A model generated the notes under the pieces. The model worked only from the letters and a program-made list of their open reading frames with translations. It was not told the origin of the DNA and ran no database searches. From Poseidonibacter ostreae (GTDB lineage: Bacteria > Campylobacterota > Campylobacteria > Campylobacterales > Arcobacteraceae): 64,000 bases of DNA. The stretch is from contig NZ_WFKI01000004.1 of assembly GCF_009208055.1 (NCBI RefSeq), positions 49,507-113,506 of the forward strand, read 5' to 3'. A program made the position numbers and the translations under genes. Below are positions 52,552-60,106 of this stretch, one piece after another. Position 1 is the first letter of the stretch. Each line of letters begins with the position of its first letter.

Positions 52552-53772
52552 TTACTTTTGCATCTCTTTGAATTCTTTTAAATCTTCTATGATTTTGGCA
52601 GTTTCTTCATCAATTGCTTCTAAAGAATTTTCTAGTTTATTTGAAAACTTAGTATCATATTCATCTAGTTCTTTATTAAATCTCCAACCAATTCTATCCA
52701 TTTCATTTTTCATCGTCTCAATACTTTTTACAATATTTTCATAAATAAGTTCTAGATTTTTTGAACTTATATTTTTTAAGGCTTCATTTAACTCTTTTAC
52801 ATTATTGTTTAAAAGCTTTGTATATTCACTATGAATCTCTTTTTCTTCACTAAAGTTCTCTATTTTTGCTTGAATATTTGTATTTAATGTATCAACTATA
52901 GAAGCTAGTTTTTCACTATTTGCTATATTATCATTTACTTTAGAAGATAAAGTTAACTCTTTATCTAAGATATTTTCTAATAAATCAGCTCTTTTTTGTA
53001 TGGAACTATTAATATTATCAAGTACATCTTTTGATGTTAACTGCTCAAAAATATGTGTCATTTTCGCAAAGTTCTCTATATTGCTTTTTATATTAATTGA
53101 CTCAATATCTATTTTTGTCCAAAAGAAAGATTTGGTATTTTCTACAATTACAAAGCAATCATGCTCAAACCTACTCATTCCAAATTTCTCAAAAAAAGTC
53201 CACCAAATTGAAAGGAATATTCCATATATAGATACATAAAAGGCAGTTCCAACGCCACCTAAGAGTAATGTGATTTCTTCTTCTAAAGCACTTGAAGTTC
53301 CAGAAGAAAAATCAGGCATAGAAAAAGCTATAGATATAAAAGTTCCTAGAATTCCTAGAGTTGGAAATATCCCTGATGCAATTGATGAAAAGTTTGTATT
53401 TCTAATATTACTTGTAAAATCTTTTAAAAAATCATCTGCACTACCATTTGCTTTAGTAGTATCTCCAATTGTTAAAAGATTCTTGTTTATATACTCTTTT
53501 AAGTAAAAAACTAGTTCTTCATAAGAAGTTCTAAATTTACAAGAAACATAATAAGCATTATGTCTAATAAAAAACAGATAAATAAAATATATAAAGCCTA
53601 TTAAAATCACACTATGCACTTCAACTTTTAATGGAAAGTGTCCTAAATAGCCTAATATAATAATAGCAAATAGTATAGTTGGTACTGTAAGTAATGTAAA
53701 AATTCTAGCTTTTGATTTACATGATGTGTTGACTTTTGTATTTAAGTCAATAAAGTCTTGGTTAGTTAACAT
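52552..53772 (-). CDS. MotA/TolQ/ExbB-like channel protein with cytoplasmic coiled-coil tail
   Basis: A 406-residue protein with helices at about 22-44, 52-70, 130-150 and 168-192. The last two hold the conserved MotA/TolQ/ExbB segments SIASGIFPTLGILGTFISIA and LLLGGVGTAFYVSIYGI. Residues 205-406 are a soluble, largely helical coiled-coil tail with heptads and Asn/Lys/Glu bias, absent from ExbB and MotA. It precedes the MotB-like gene by 4 bp. The pair recalls proton-driven motors such as AglRS or ZorAB, but no matching system genes are beside it. Promoter region shared with thyA. Confidence 0.83.
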   Translation of the reverse strand: MLTNQDFIDLNTKVNTSCKSKARIFTLLTVPTILFAIIILGYLGHFPLKVEVHSVILIGFIYFIYLFFIRHNAYYVSCKFRTSYEELVFYLKEYINKNLLTIGDTTKANGSADDFLKDFTSNIRNTNFSSIASGIFPTLGILGTFISIAFSMPDFSSGTSSALEEEITLLLGGVGTAFYVSIYGIFLSIWWTFFEKFGMSRFEHDCFVIVENTKSFFWTKIDIESINIKSNIENFAKMTHIFEQLTSKDVLDNINSSIQKRADLLENILDKELTLSSKVNDNIANSEKLASIVDTLNTNIQAKIENFSEEKEIHSEYTKLLNNNVKELNEALKNISSKNLELIYENIVKSIETMKNEMDRIGWRFNKELDEYDTKFSNKLENSLEAIDEETAKIIEDLKEFKEMQK

Positions 53773-53904
53773 AAAATTTACCTTATGATAATGAGTTGTT
53801 TCATAATAATATCTTTTAGCATATTACAATATGATAAAAGATTTTATTTAAAAATGGTAAAATGTCAAATAGAAAACCCAAGCGAAGTGAAATAAGGAAA
53901 GCAA
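53773..53904. promoter_or_regulatory. Divergent promoter region, motor-like operon / thyA
   Basis: A 132-bp gap. The sequence is AT-rich with several TATTAC/TAATAT -10-like boxes but no clear -35. AAGGAAAG precedes the thyA TTG. A 13-codon frame (MVKCQIENPSEVK) ends just before the thyA RBS and might be a leader, but nothing supports its translation. Confidence 0.35.
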
Positions 53905-54768
53905 TTGAAAGAATATTTAGATTTATTAGACCACATCTTAATAAAAGGTGTAAAGAAAGAAGATAGAACAGGTACTGGAACTACATCAGTTTTTGGATAC
54001 CAGATGAGGTTTGATTTATCAAAAGGCTTTCCTTTAGTAACTACTAAAAAAACATTTTTAAAAGCGATTATTTCTGAGCTTTTATGGTTTATTGAAGGTA
54101 GTACGGATGAGAGAAGATTAGCAGAGATTAATTATGGTGATAAGGCTTCTAATTTAATAGGTAAAAAAACAGTATGGACTGCAAATGCAGATGCACAAGG
54201 TAAAGACTTAGGTTATGTAAATACTGATACTGTAAAAGAATTAGGTCCTGTATATGGAGCTCAATGGAGATCATGGATGGGTACAGATGGAAAGAGTGTT
54301 GACCAATTAAGTGAGTTAATTAATCAAATTAAAACAAATCCCGATTCAAGAAGAATGATTCTTTCAGCTTGGAACGTAGGTGAGTTAGAAAAGATGGCTC
54401 TTCCTCCTTGTCATACATTCTTCCAATTTTATGTAGCAAATGGAAAATTATCTTGTCAGTTATATCAAAGATCTGCAGATGTATTTTTAGGTGTTCCTTT
54501 TAATATCGCATCTTATGCATTATTAACTATGATGATTGCGCAAGTATGTGATTTAGAAGCTGGAGATTTTGTACATACATTTGGAGATGCACATATATAC
54601 TCAAATCATTATGAACAAGTAAATTTACAACTTTCACGAAAACCATTTGCCTTGCCAACTATGAAAATTAATCCTTTGATTAAAAATATAGAAGATTTTA
54701 AAATGAGTGATTTTGAATTAGTTGGATATGAATCTCACGAATCAATTAAAGCTGTTATGGCTGTATAA
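53905..54768 (+). CDS. thyA: Thymidylate synthase ThyA
   Basis: Methylates dUMP with methylene-tetrahydrofolate. 287 residues, slightly longer than E. coli's 264 because of an insert around 80-110. N-terminal DRTGTGTTSVFG, LWFIEGSTD, catalytic C169 in LPPCHTFFQFYV, LYQRSADVFLGVPFNIASYA and HIYSNH. The start is TTG 53905 with AAGGAAAG upstream. Followed by folA after 12 bp, so the folate cycle pair is co-expressed. Most Campylobacterota use ThyX instead, so ThyA is worth noting. Confidence 0.94.
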   Translation: MKEYLDLLDHILIKGVKKEDRTGTGTTSVFGYQMRFDLSKGFPLVTTKKTFLKAIISELLWFIEGSTDERRLAEINYGDKASNLIGKKTVWTANADAQGKDLGYVNTDTVKELGPVYGAQWRSWMGTDGKSVDQLSELINQIKTNPDSRRMILSAWNVGELEKMALPPCHTFFQFYVANGKLSCQLYQRSADVFLGVPFNIASYALLTMMIAQVCDLEAGDFVHTFGDAHIYSNHYEQVNLQLSRKPFALPTMKINPLIKNIEDFKMSDFELVGYESHESIKAVMAV

Positions 54769-54780
54769 GGAAATAATATA

Positions 54781-55284
54781 ATGAAAATATCAATGATAGT
54801 TGCTTATGGAAAAAATTGGGAAATTGGTTTAAACAATAAAATGTTATGGCACATAAGTGAAGATTTTAAAAACTTTAAAACAATCACAAGTGGGCATCAT
54901 ATTTTAATGGGAAGAAAAACTTTTGAATCTATTGGAAAACCACTTCCTAATAGAACATCCCTTGTATTATCAAACTCTGGCTTTGAACATGAAGGCGTAC
55001 ATACTTTTAGTGATGTTCAAGAAGCCTTTAATTTTGCAAGACAATCTGCTGAAGAAGAACTATTTATAATTGGTGGTGCAAATATATATGAAACATTATT
55101 TCCTTATGTAGATAAGATGTATTTATCTGAAGTAGATTTTGAAGGTGTTGCTGATGCTTTTTTAAAGCCTATTGATTTCTCAACATGGGATTTAATAGAA
55201 GAGAAAGCATATGATGAAATACTTGAACATGGAAAAGTAAAATCTCCTGCTTGGAAATTTAAAGTTTGGGTTAAAAAAGATTAA
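54781..55284 (+). CDS. folA: Dihydrofolate reductase FolA
   Basis: Regenerates tetrahydrofolate from the dihydrofolate made by ThyA. 167 residues. MIVAYGKNWEIGLNNKMLWHISEDFKNFK is read in two parts: IGLNNKMLWH with Trp, and the catalytic acid in SEDFKNFK; then ILMGRKTFESIGKPLPNR and EELFIIGGANIYE. RBS AAGGAAAT. It lies between thyA and a methyltransferase gene starting 2 bp later. Confidence 0.93.
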   Translation: MKISMIVAYGKNWEIGLNNKMLWHISEDFKNFKTITSGHHILMGRKTFESIGKPLPNRTSLVLSNSGFEHEGVHTFSDVQEAFNFARQSAEEELFIIGGANIYETLFPYVDKMYLSEVDFEGVADAFLKPIDFSTWDLIEEKAYDEILEHGKVKSPAWKFKVWVKKD

Positions 55285-55286
55285 TT

Positions 55287-56084
55287 ATGAAATATGAGGA
55301 TATTGACTTTAATAAACTTTATGTAGAACAAAAACAGCTTACTTCTTTTAAAGCAAAAGGTAAAGATGCTTGGGATGAAAAAGCACCTTTTATGAATAAA
55401 AAAGTTCATCAATCAATTTATAATGAACAGTTTTTAAGTTTACTAGATTTAAATGATATTAATAGTGTTTTAGATGTTGGATGTGGAGTTGGAAATTTAT
55501 CACTTAGACTTGCAAAAAGTATAAAAGAAGTAAATAGTTTAGATTACTCTTCTGTGATGTTAGAAATACTTCAAGAAAATGCAAAGCAAAGAGATATAAA
55601 AAATATAAATATTATAAATAAATCTTGGTATGATTCATGGGATGAGGTACCGTTTGCTGATTTAGTAATTGCATCTCGTTCTATGGAAGTAAAGAATATG
55701 AAAGAAGCTTTACTAAAATTAAATGAAAAGGCTAATAAAAAAGTAGCTCTAACATATAAAAAAGGTGGCTCTTTTGTAAGTGAAGAGATTTTGGAAGTTT
55801 TACAAAGAGAGATTATTAGAAAACCTGATTATATATATCTTGTTAATATTTTATATTCACTTGGAATAAATGCAAGTGTAAACTTTATACAAAGTGAGGG
55901 AAGAAGTACTATTTATACTTCAAAAGAAAAATTTATAGAAAGTATTTCTTGGAGTATAGATGGATTAAGCTCTGATGAGATTACTAGATTAGAAAAATAT
56001 TATGATTCTTTAGATAAAAGTAAAAAAGAAGAGAAAGATTTTGCTTATTGGGCTGTAATTTCTTGGGATAAGAAAACTTTTTAG
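55287..56084 (+). CDS. SAM-dependent methyltransferase, substrate unknown
   Basis: A 265-residue class I methyltransferase with motif I VLDVGCGVGNLSLRLA near residue 70, SLDYSSVMLEIL (motif II), and ADLVIASRSMEV (motif III/IV). The N-terminal WDEKAPFMNKKVHQSIYNEQF segment is common in small-molecule methyltransferases. Located 2 bp after folA. No further clue to substrate. It overlaps the convergent HPP gene by 4 bp. Confidence 0.82.
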   Translation: MKYEDIDFNKLYVEQKQLTSFKAKGKDAWDEKAPFMNKKVHQSIYNEQFLSLLDLNDINSVLDVGCGVGNLSLRLAKSIKEVNSLDYSSVMLEILQENAKQRDIKNINIINKSWYDSWDEVPFADLVIASRSMEVKNMKEALLKLNEKANKKVALTYKKGGSFVSEEILEVLQREIIRKPDYIYLVNILYSLGINASVNFIQSEGRSTIYTSKEKFIESISWSIDGLSSDEITRLEKYYDSLDKSKKEEKDFAYWAVISWDKKTF

Positions 56085-56644
56085 TCATCACTTAACCATT
56101 TGTTTTTATACTCTTTAAAAGATAGTGGATAAGATCTATGTTTTGGGATATTATTTACAAGTAATGCAATTATTAATAAAATAAAAGCTCCTGATGCTAC
56201 AGGTACTAATACATATAAAAATCCTAAATCATGAATTTGCTTACTTCCAATTACAGCAATTAGTGCAGTAGCTCCTCCTGGAGGATGTAAAGTAAGAGTT
56301 AACTGCATAACTAAAATAGCACTTGCAACTGCAAAAGCTGAACAAAATAATATATTTCCTGAAAATAATTTAAAAGAAGCTACACCAATAATTGCTGATA
56401 AAATATGTCCACCCACTAAGTTTCTAGGTTGTGCAAGAGGTGAGTTTACTGCTCCATATATAAGTACTGCACTAGCACCAAATGAGGCTATTACTAAAGT
56501 CAAGTCTTTGTCATTTAGAATATCTTGATGAAAATATGAAATAGCTAGTATTCCTAAAAATGAAGCTATCCAAGACCAGATAATATTAGATTTTTCAATA
56601 GGTTCAGAATTTACTTTTTTAAATTGTTGTAGAAACTTTTTCAT
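56081..56644 (-). CDS. HPP family membrane protein
   Basis: A 187-residue membrane protein with four helices and the HPP-family signature LTLHPPGGATALIAVIG near residue 116. A second family region is SFGASAVLIYG. Some HPP proteins are nitrite transporters in cyanobacteria and plastids; in other bacteria the role is unknown. Monocistronic and convergent with the methyltransferase. Confidence 0.9.
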   Translation of the reverse strand: MKKFLQQFKKVNSEPIEKSNIIWSWIASFLGILAISYFHQDILNDKDLTLVIASFGASAVLIYGAVNSPLAQPRNLVGGHILSAIIGVASFKLFSGNILFCSAFAVASAILVMQLTLTLHPPGGATALIAVIGSKQIHDLGFLYVLVPVASGAFILLIIALLVNNIPKHRSYPLSFKEYKNKWLSDD

Positions 56645-56724
56645 TAAAATACTCTCTTCTTTAAATTAAAAAAATATTATCGTAATTTTTAAGTTTAGAT
56701 TATGATTTGAGTCAAAATTATAAG

Positions 56725-56756
56725 AATAGAGTAGAAAAGGGAGTATCTACTCTATT
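56725..56756 (-). terminator. Terminator of the small variant-LRR gene
   Basis: Stem AATAGAGTAGA (56725-56735) / TCTACTCTATT (56746-56756) with a 10-nt loop, 8 bp after the stop of the minus-strand gene at 56765. On the minus strand it is followed by a modest T-rich tract (CTTATAATTTT). Confidence 0.6.
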
Positions 56757-56764
56757 TGTGTTAA

Positions 56765-56992
56765 TTATTTTAAATTATTTTTCGCATATTGTCTTACTTG
56801 CTTATTGCTGTCGTGTGTTAAAAGTCTTAAAACTTTTGAAGAAGTTTTAGGATCTTTTGCAATAACCGTTCTTACATTTAGTGAAGCACTGTTAGTTAAA
56901 TAATCTTCTGTAAGATTATTGAATTTGTCTCCAGCATATGCTGTACTAAATATTAATAACGAAAACAAAATAGATTTGAAAGATCTTTTCAT
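56765..56992 (-). CDS. Small periplasmic protein with one variant leucine-rich repeat
   Basis: A 75-residue protein: signal peptide (1-20, ending STAYAGD), then a single repeat of the variant-LRR/HEAT-like pattern, VIAKDPKTSSKVLRLLTHDSN split here as AKDPKTSSKVLRLL and SNKQVRQYAKNN (family: N-P-x-TP-x-x-L-x-x-L-a-x-D-x-x-x-x-VR-x-x-VA-x-N). Such a short version is too small for a superhelix and may bind a partner. A textbook FNR-type site lies at the right distance upstream, so anaerobic or redox control is likely. Confidence 0.8.
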   Translation of the reverse strand: MKRSFKSILFSLLIFSTAYAGDKFNNLTEDYLTNSASLNVRTVIAKDPKTSSKVLRLLTHDSNKQVRQYAKNNLK

Positions 56993-57022
56993 TTTTTATC
57001 CTTTTTTTAAATTTGTAGAGGA

Positions 57023-57064
57023 AGTATAATTAAATAGGACAATTATTATCTTGATTTAAATCAA
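57023..57064 (-). promoter_or_regulatory. FNR-type activated promoter of the small variant-LRR gene
   Basis: TTGATTTAAATCAA (57051-57064) is a perfect FNR consensus (TTGAT-N4-ATCAA). On the minus strand a -10 box TATACT lies at 57028-57023, giving a start near 57016. The box centre is then about 41.5 bp upstream, the class II activator position. A CRP/FNR-family regulator probably activates the gene at 56765-56992. Confidence 0.7.
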
Positions 57065-57089
57065 TATAAGATAGAAATTGTCCTATTTA
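57031..57089. repeat. 14-bp inverted repeat enclosing the FNR box
   Basis: Arms TAAATAGGACAATT (57031-57044) and AATTGTCCTATTTA (57076-57089) are perfect complements 31 bp apart, centred on 57060, close to the FNR box centre at 57057.5. It could be a second operator for a dimer or tetramer, or part of a cruciform/terminator structure. Between the arms ATCTT/AAGAT also pairs. Confidence 0.65.
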
Positions 57090-57114
57090 AAGAAAATTTA
57101 ATAAAAAGGGATAA

Positions 57115-57139
57115 TTATAAGAGGAATTTCCTCTTATAA
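57115..57139 (-). terminator. Hairpin at the end of the glycosyltransferase gene
   Basis: TTATAAGAGGAA (57115-57126) and TTCCTCTTATAA (57128-57139) pair perfectly around one base, overlapping the gene's stop. On the minus strand it is followed by TTATCCCTTTTTATT, a fair U-rich tract. Confidence 0.65.
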
Positions 57140-58243
57140 AATATTTAATTGATGAGCTAAATCATCAGCTATTCGTTTATAGTTTCTAACTGAAAGAAGT
57201 CTACCTTGTCCTTCAAGTCCAACTTGTGTTACTTCATCTTTTGTTAATCCTAAGATATAGTCAAGTTTCTCTTTTATATCTTCTTTTGAAAAATTACTCA
57301 TCCATGCACTTGTATCATTTTGAAAAATTGATTCATTATTTTCATTTTTTGTCATAATACATGGAACTGCTGAAGAATAATAATCTAAAACTTTCATTGG
57401 TGTTGAAGAATTAAATAGTTCAATATCAGGTAGTAAGGCAAGACCAATATCTGCTTTTGCAATAAGTGCTAAAAGTTCATCTTTTGTTTTTGCATTATAT
57501 ACTTCTATATGGTCTTTTATATTTGAATACTTTTCAAGTAAGTTTTGAGTATATTCAGGGTCTTTTGAAGAAATCATAATCTTATATGTTCCATCTGATA
57601 ATTCTGAAAATGCATCTAAAATAGTTTCAAATTCTCTTAGTTTATCTAAAGTTCCTGCATAGAAAAATCTTTTTTCAACACCTTCATGTTGAATATTTTT
57701 TGTCATAATATCAGGATCAATTCCTGATGGAATAACAAATGTTCTTGTCTTAACTTTTTTTAGATAATCATCTCTCATTTTTCTAGATGTTGGCAAGAAA
57801 ATATCACAATCATTTATAAGGCTTGTTTCTCCATATAATTTGATTTTATTGTTAATTACATCTAAAAAACTAGTTTTATTGTTTGCTTCATCTTTTTGAA
57901 GTTTTGCAATTCTTTTTGGATAAGATAATCTAAATGCAACTTTATAGTTAAATTTTTCTCTTTTTTGGATAACTTCTTTTAAAATATCAGTATCATTTCT
58001 TACAGCTACAAAATCATAGTCTGCTAGACTTATATTATTTTCTTCCAATATTGATAGTGTATTTGTTTTTTTGTCATGAGGAATAATAAACTTATTATCA
58101 TAACTTTCAAAATTGGTTTTAGTTTTAGAAAAATAGATAATATTTATTTCATAATGTGCAGTTAGATACTTTTCAAAAAGTGGGCCAATAAAACTATGTT
58201 CTTTGTGCTCAAGTTGGTCTGTAATATATAGAAATTTACTCAT
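57134..58243 (-). CDS. Glycosyltransferase, GT-B fold (family 1/4-like)
   Basis: A 369-residue soluble protein with the two-domain GT-B pattern. The C-terminal half has KRFFYAGTLDKLREFETILDAFSEL in pieces (YAGTLDKLREFE; YKIMISSKDPEY) and the GT4-type acidic ADIGLALLPDIELFNSSTPMKVLDYYSSAVPCI region. The N-terminal half holds IIYFSKTKTNFES. Donor and acceptor sugars are unknown. It stands alone, with no surface-polysaccharide genes beside it. The RBS is AGGAGC. Confidence 0.8.
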   Translation of the reverse strand: MSKFLYITDQLEHKEHSFIGPLFEKYLTAHYEINIIYFSKTKTNFESYDNKFIIPHDKKTNTLSILEENNISLADYDFVAVRNDTDILKEVIQKREKFNYKVAFRLSYPKRIAKLQKDEANNKTSFLDVINNKIKLYGETSLINDCDIFLPTSRKMRDDYLKKVKTRTFVIPSGIDPDIMTKNIQHEGVEKRFFYAGTLDKLREFETILDAFSELSDGTYKIMISSKDPEYTQNLLEKYSNIKDHIEVYNAKTKDELLALIAKADIGLALLPDIELFNSSTPMKVLDYYSSAVPCIMTKNENNESIFQNDTSAWMSNFSKEDIKEKLDYILGLTKDEVTQVGLEGQGRLLSVRNYKRIADDLAHQLNIL

Positions 58244-58312
58244 TTAATGCTCCTAAATAAAATGTATAATCATATTATCTATTTAAAGTAGCATTAAAAA
58301 AGCAAGTTTTAA

Positions 58313-59191
58313 CTATGGTTTTTTCTTAAATTGTAACTCTGCTATTAATGTTGCAAATATGATTAAAACTGCACCACCTATTTGAATACTTGTAAGTATC
58401 TCTCCACCAGCTATATATCCATAAATAGATGCACTAACAGGCTCCATAGTAAATATTACAGCTGTCTTTGTTGCAGTTGTAAATTGTTGCATATACGTTT
58501 GTATTAAAAAAGCATAAACTGTTGCAAATACTGCTGTAACAATCACAGCTTTAAAGAAAGTATAATCATAAGTTAAATTAAATGTTGTAGTATCTAAAGA
58601 GAGTGAAAAAACAAGAGATAAAACAGTTACTGTGATTAATTGAAATAAAACTAGTAAATATACATTTACTTCTTTTGAATATTTTCCTGTAAAAATTATA
58701 TGTAAAGCAAAAAGAAAAGCACATATAAGTGTTAAAAACTCTCCAAATCCTAAAGTTAATTCCCCAGACATCGTAAGTAAATATAAACCAAAAACAGCAA
58801 CTAATGAAGCTATAAATACATTTCTTCTTACATTTTCTTTAAATATAAAAAAAGCTAAGAAAGGAACACAAATCACGTTAAGACCTGTGATAAAAGCAAC
58901 TATTGAACTTTTTGTATAGGCCAAACCAAAGGTTTGAGTAGCAAAGGCTGAAAATAAAAAGGTACCTAATAATATACCGTAAAGTACAGTTTTTTTATTA
59001 ATCTGTTTTAAATATTTAAATGCAATAAAAAACATCAAAATAGTAGCAAGTCCGAATCTAAAGAATAAAAAAGAGTAAACAGGAGTTGACTCTATAGCTT
59101 CTTGAACCATTAAAAAAGTAACACCCCAAGCAATAGCAACAGTTAAAAGTAATAGGTCTGCTCTGTATTCATATAGTTTTGCTTTTGTCAT
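58313..59191 (-). CDS. DMT (EamA) family transporter
   Basis: A 292-residue membrane protein with about ten helices and two EamA repeats. AIAWGVTFLMVQEA, YTKSSIVAFITGLNVICVPFLAF and a second repeat with FTMEPVSASIYGYIAGGE are typical drug/metabolite transporters of the RhaT/EamA type. Substrate unknown. Monocistronic and divergent from the ABC transporter operon. Confidence 0.88.
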   Translation of the reverse strand: MTKAKLYEYRADLLLLTVAIAWGVTFLMVQEAIESTPVYSFLFFRFGLATILMFFIAFKYLKQINKKTVLYGILLGTFLFSAFATQTFGLAYTKSSIVAFITGLNVICVPFLAFFIFKENVRRNVFIASLVAVFGLYLLTMSGELTLGFGEFLTLICAFLFALHIIFTGKYSKEVNVYLLVLFQLITVTVLSLVFSLSLDTTTFNLTYDYTFFKAVIVTAVFATVYAFLIQTYMQQFTTATKTAVIFTMEPVSASIYGYIAGGEILTSIQIGGAVLIIFATLIAELQFKKKP

Positions 59192-59340
59192 ATATATTAT
59201 GTCCTTAAAATTAAAATCGGATTATATCACAGAATAATAAATAGTTTAATTGTAAATTGATTATGTAAAAATTACAACTTAATTGTATTTTAAATAAGTT
59301 TTCAGTAATATTTAAGCTTGATTCTAGAAAGTGAGTACTA

Positions 59341-60081
59341 ATGAGCGAAAATATTATTTCTATGACAAAAATTGATAAGTATTATGATGATTTTCATGTA
59401 CTAAAAAATATTGATTTTTCTGTAAAAAAAGGTGAGATTGTTGTTGTATGTGGACCGTCAGGTTCTGGGAAGTCAACATTAATTAGATGTATTAATGGAC
59501 TTGAAGATATTGATAGTGGAACTATTTTAGTTGATGATATTGATATTCATGCAAGTAAAAAGAATTTAAAAGAAATTAGAAGTGAAGTTGGAATGGTTTT
59601 TCAACACTTTAATCTTTTCCCTCATTTAACTATTTTAGAAAATATTACACTTGCTCAAAACTTAGTGAAAAAAAGATCAAAGGCTGAAGCAAAAACAATT
59701 GCAAAAGAATTACTTGAAAAAGTAAAACTTTCAGATAAAGCTGATTCTTATCCAGGCGATTTATCAGGTGGACAAAAACAAAGAGTTGCAATTGCAAGAT
59801 CTTTAGCTATGAAACCAAAGGTTATTCTTTTTGATGAGCCAACATCTGCTTTAGACCCTGAAACTATTGGAGATGTTTTGTCAGTAATGAAAGACTTAGC
59901 ACAAGAAAACTTTACAATAGTATGTGTTACTCATGAAATGGGTTTTGCAAAAGAAGTAGGTGATAGAATAGTATTTATGGATCATGGTACGATTGTTGAA
60001 GAAAACACTCCTGAAGAGTTTTTCAATAATCCTAAAAGCCCTAGAGCACAAAAATTTTTAAAAGAAATCTTAACACATTAG
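59341..60081 (+). CDS. Polar amino acid ABC transporter ATP-binding protein (GlnQ-like)
   Basis: A 246-residue ATPase: Walker A GPSGSGKSTLIR, Q-loop FQHFNLFPHLT, signature LSGGQKQRVAIARSLAMKPK, Walker B VILFDEPTSALDPE and H-loop VTHEMGFA. These are the GlnQ/HisP subfamily hallmarks. First gene of ATPase / binding protein / permease, 26 bp before the binding-protein gene. The upstream 149 bp are AT-rich with no clear operator. Confidence 0.94.
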   Translation: MSENIISMTKIDKYYDDFHVLKNIDFSVKKGEIVVVCGPSGSGKSTLIRCINGLEDIDSGTILVDDIDIHASKKNLKEIRSEVGMVFQHFNLFPHLTILENITLAQNLVKKRSKAEAKTIAKELLEKVKLSDKADSYPGDLSGGQKQRVAIARSLAMKPKVILFDEPTSALDPETIGDVLSVMKDLAQENFTIVCVTHEMGFAKEVGDRIVFMDHGTIVEENTPEEFFNNPKSPRAQKFLKEILTH

Positions 60082-60106
60082 TCAATCTTAAATAAAAAGG
60101 AAACAC

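Noticed and set aside
51288..53772. Zorya anti-phage system (ZorAB)
   Set aside because: The MotAB-like pair and the long tail suggest it, but no ZorC, ZorD helicase or ZorE nuclease gene is adjacent; the neighbours are oxidoreductase genes.
53862..53904. 13-codon leader peptide before thyA
   Set aside because: Starts and stops fit, but there is no RBS, no codon bias and no attenuator structure.
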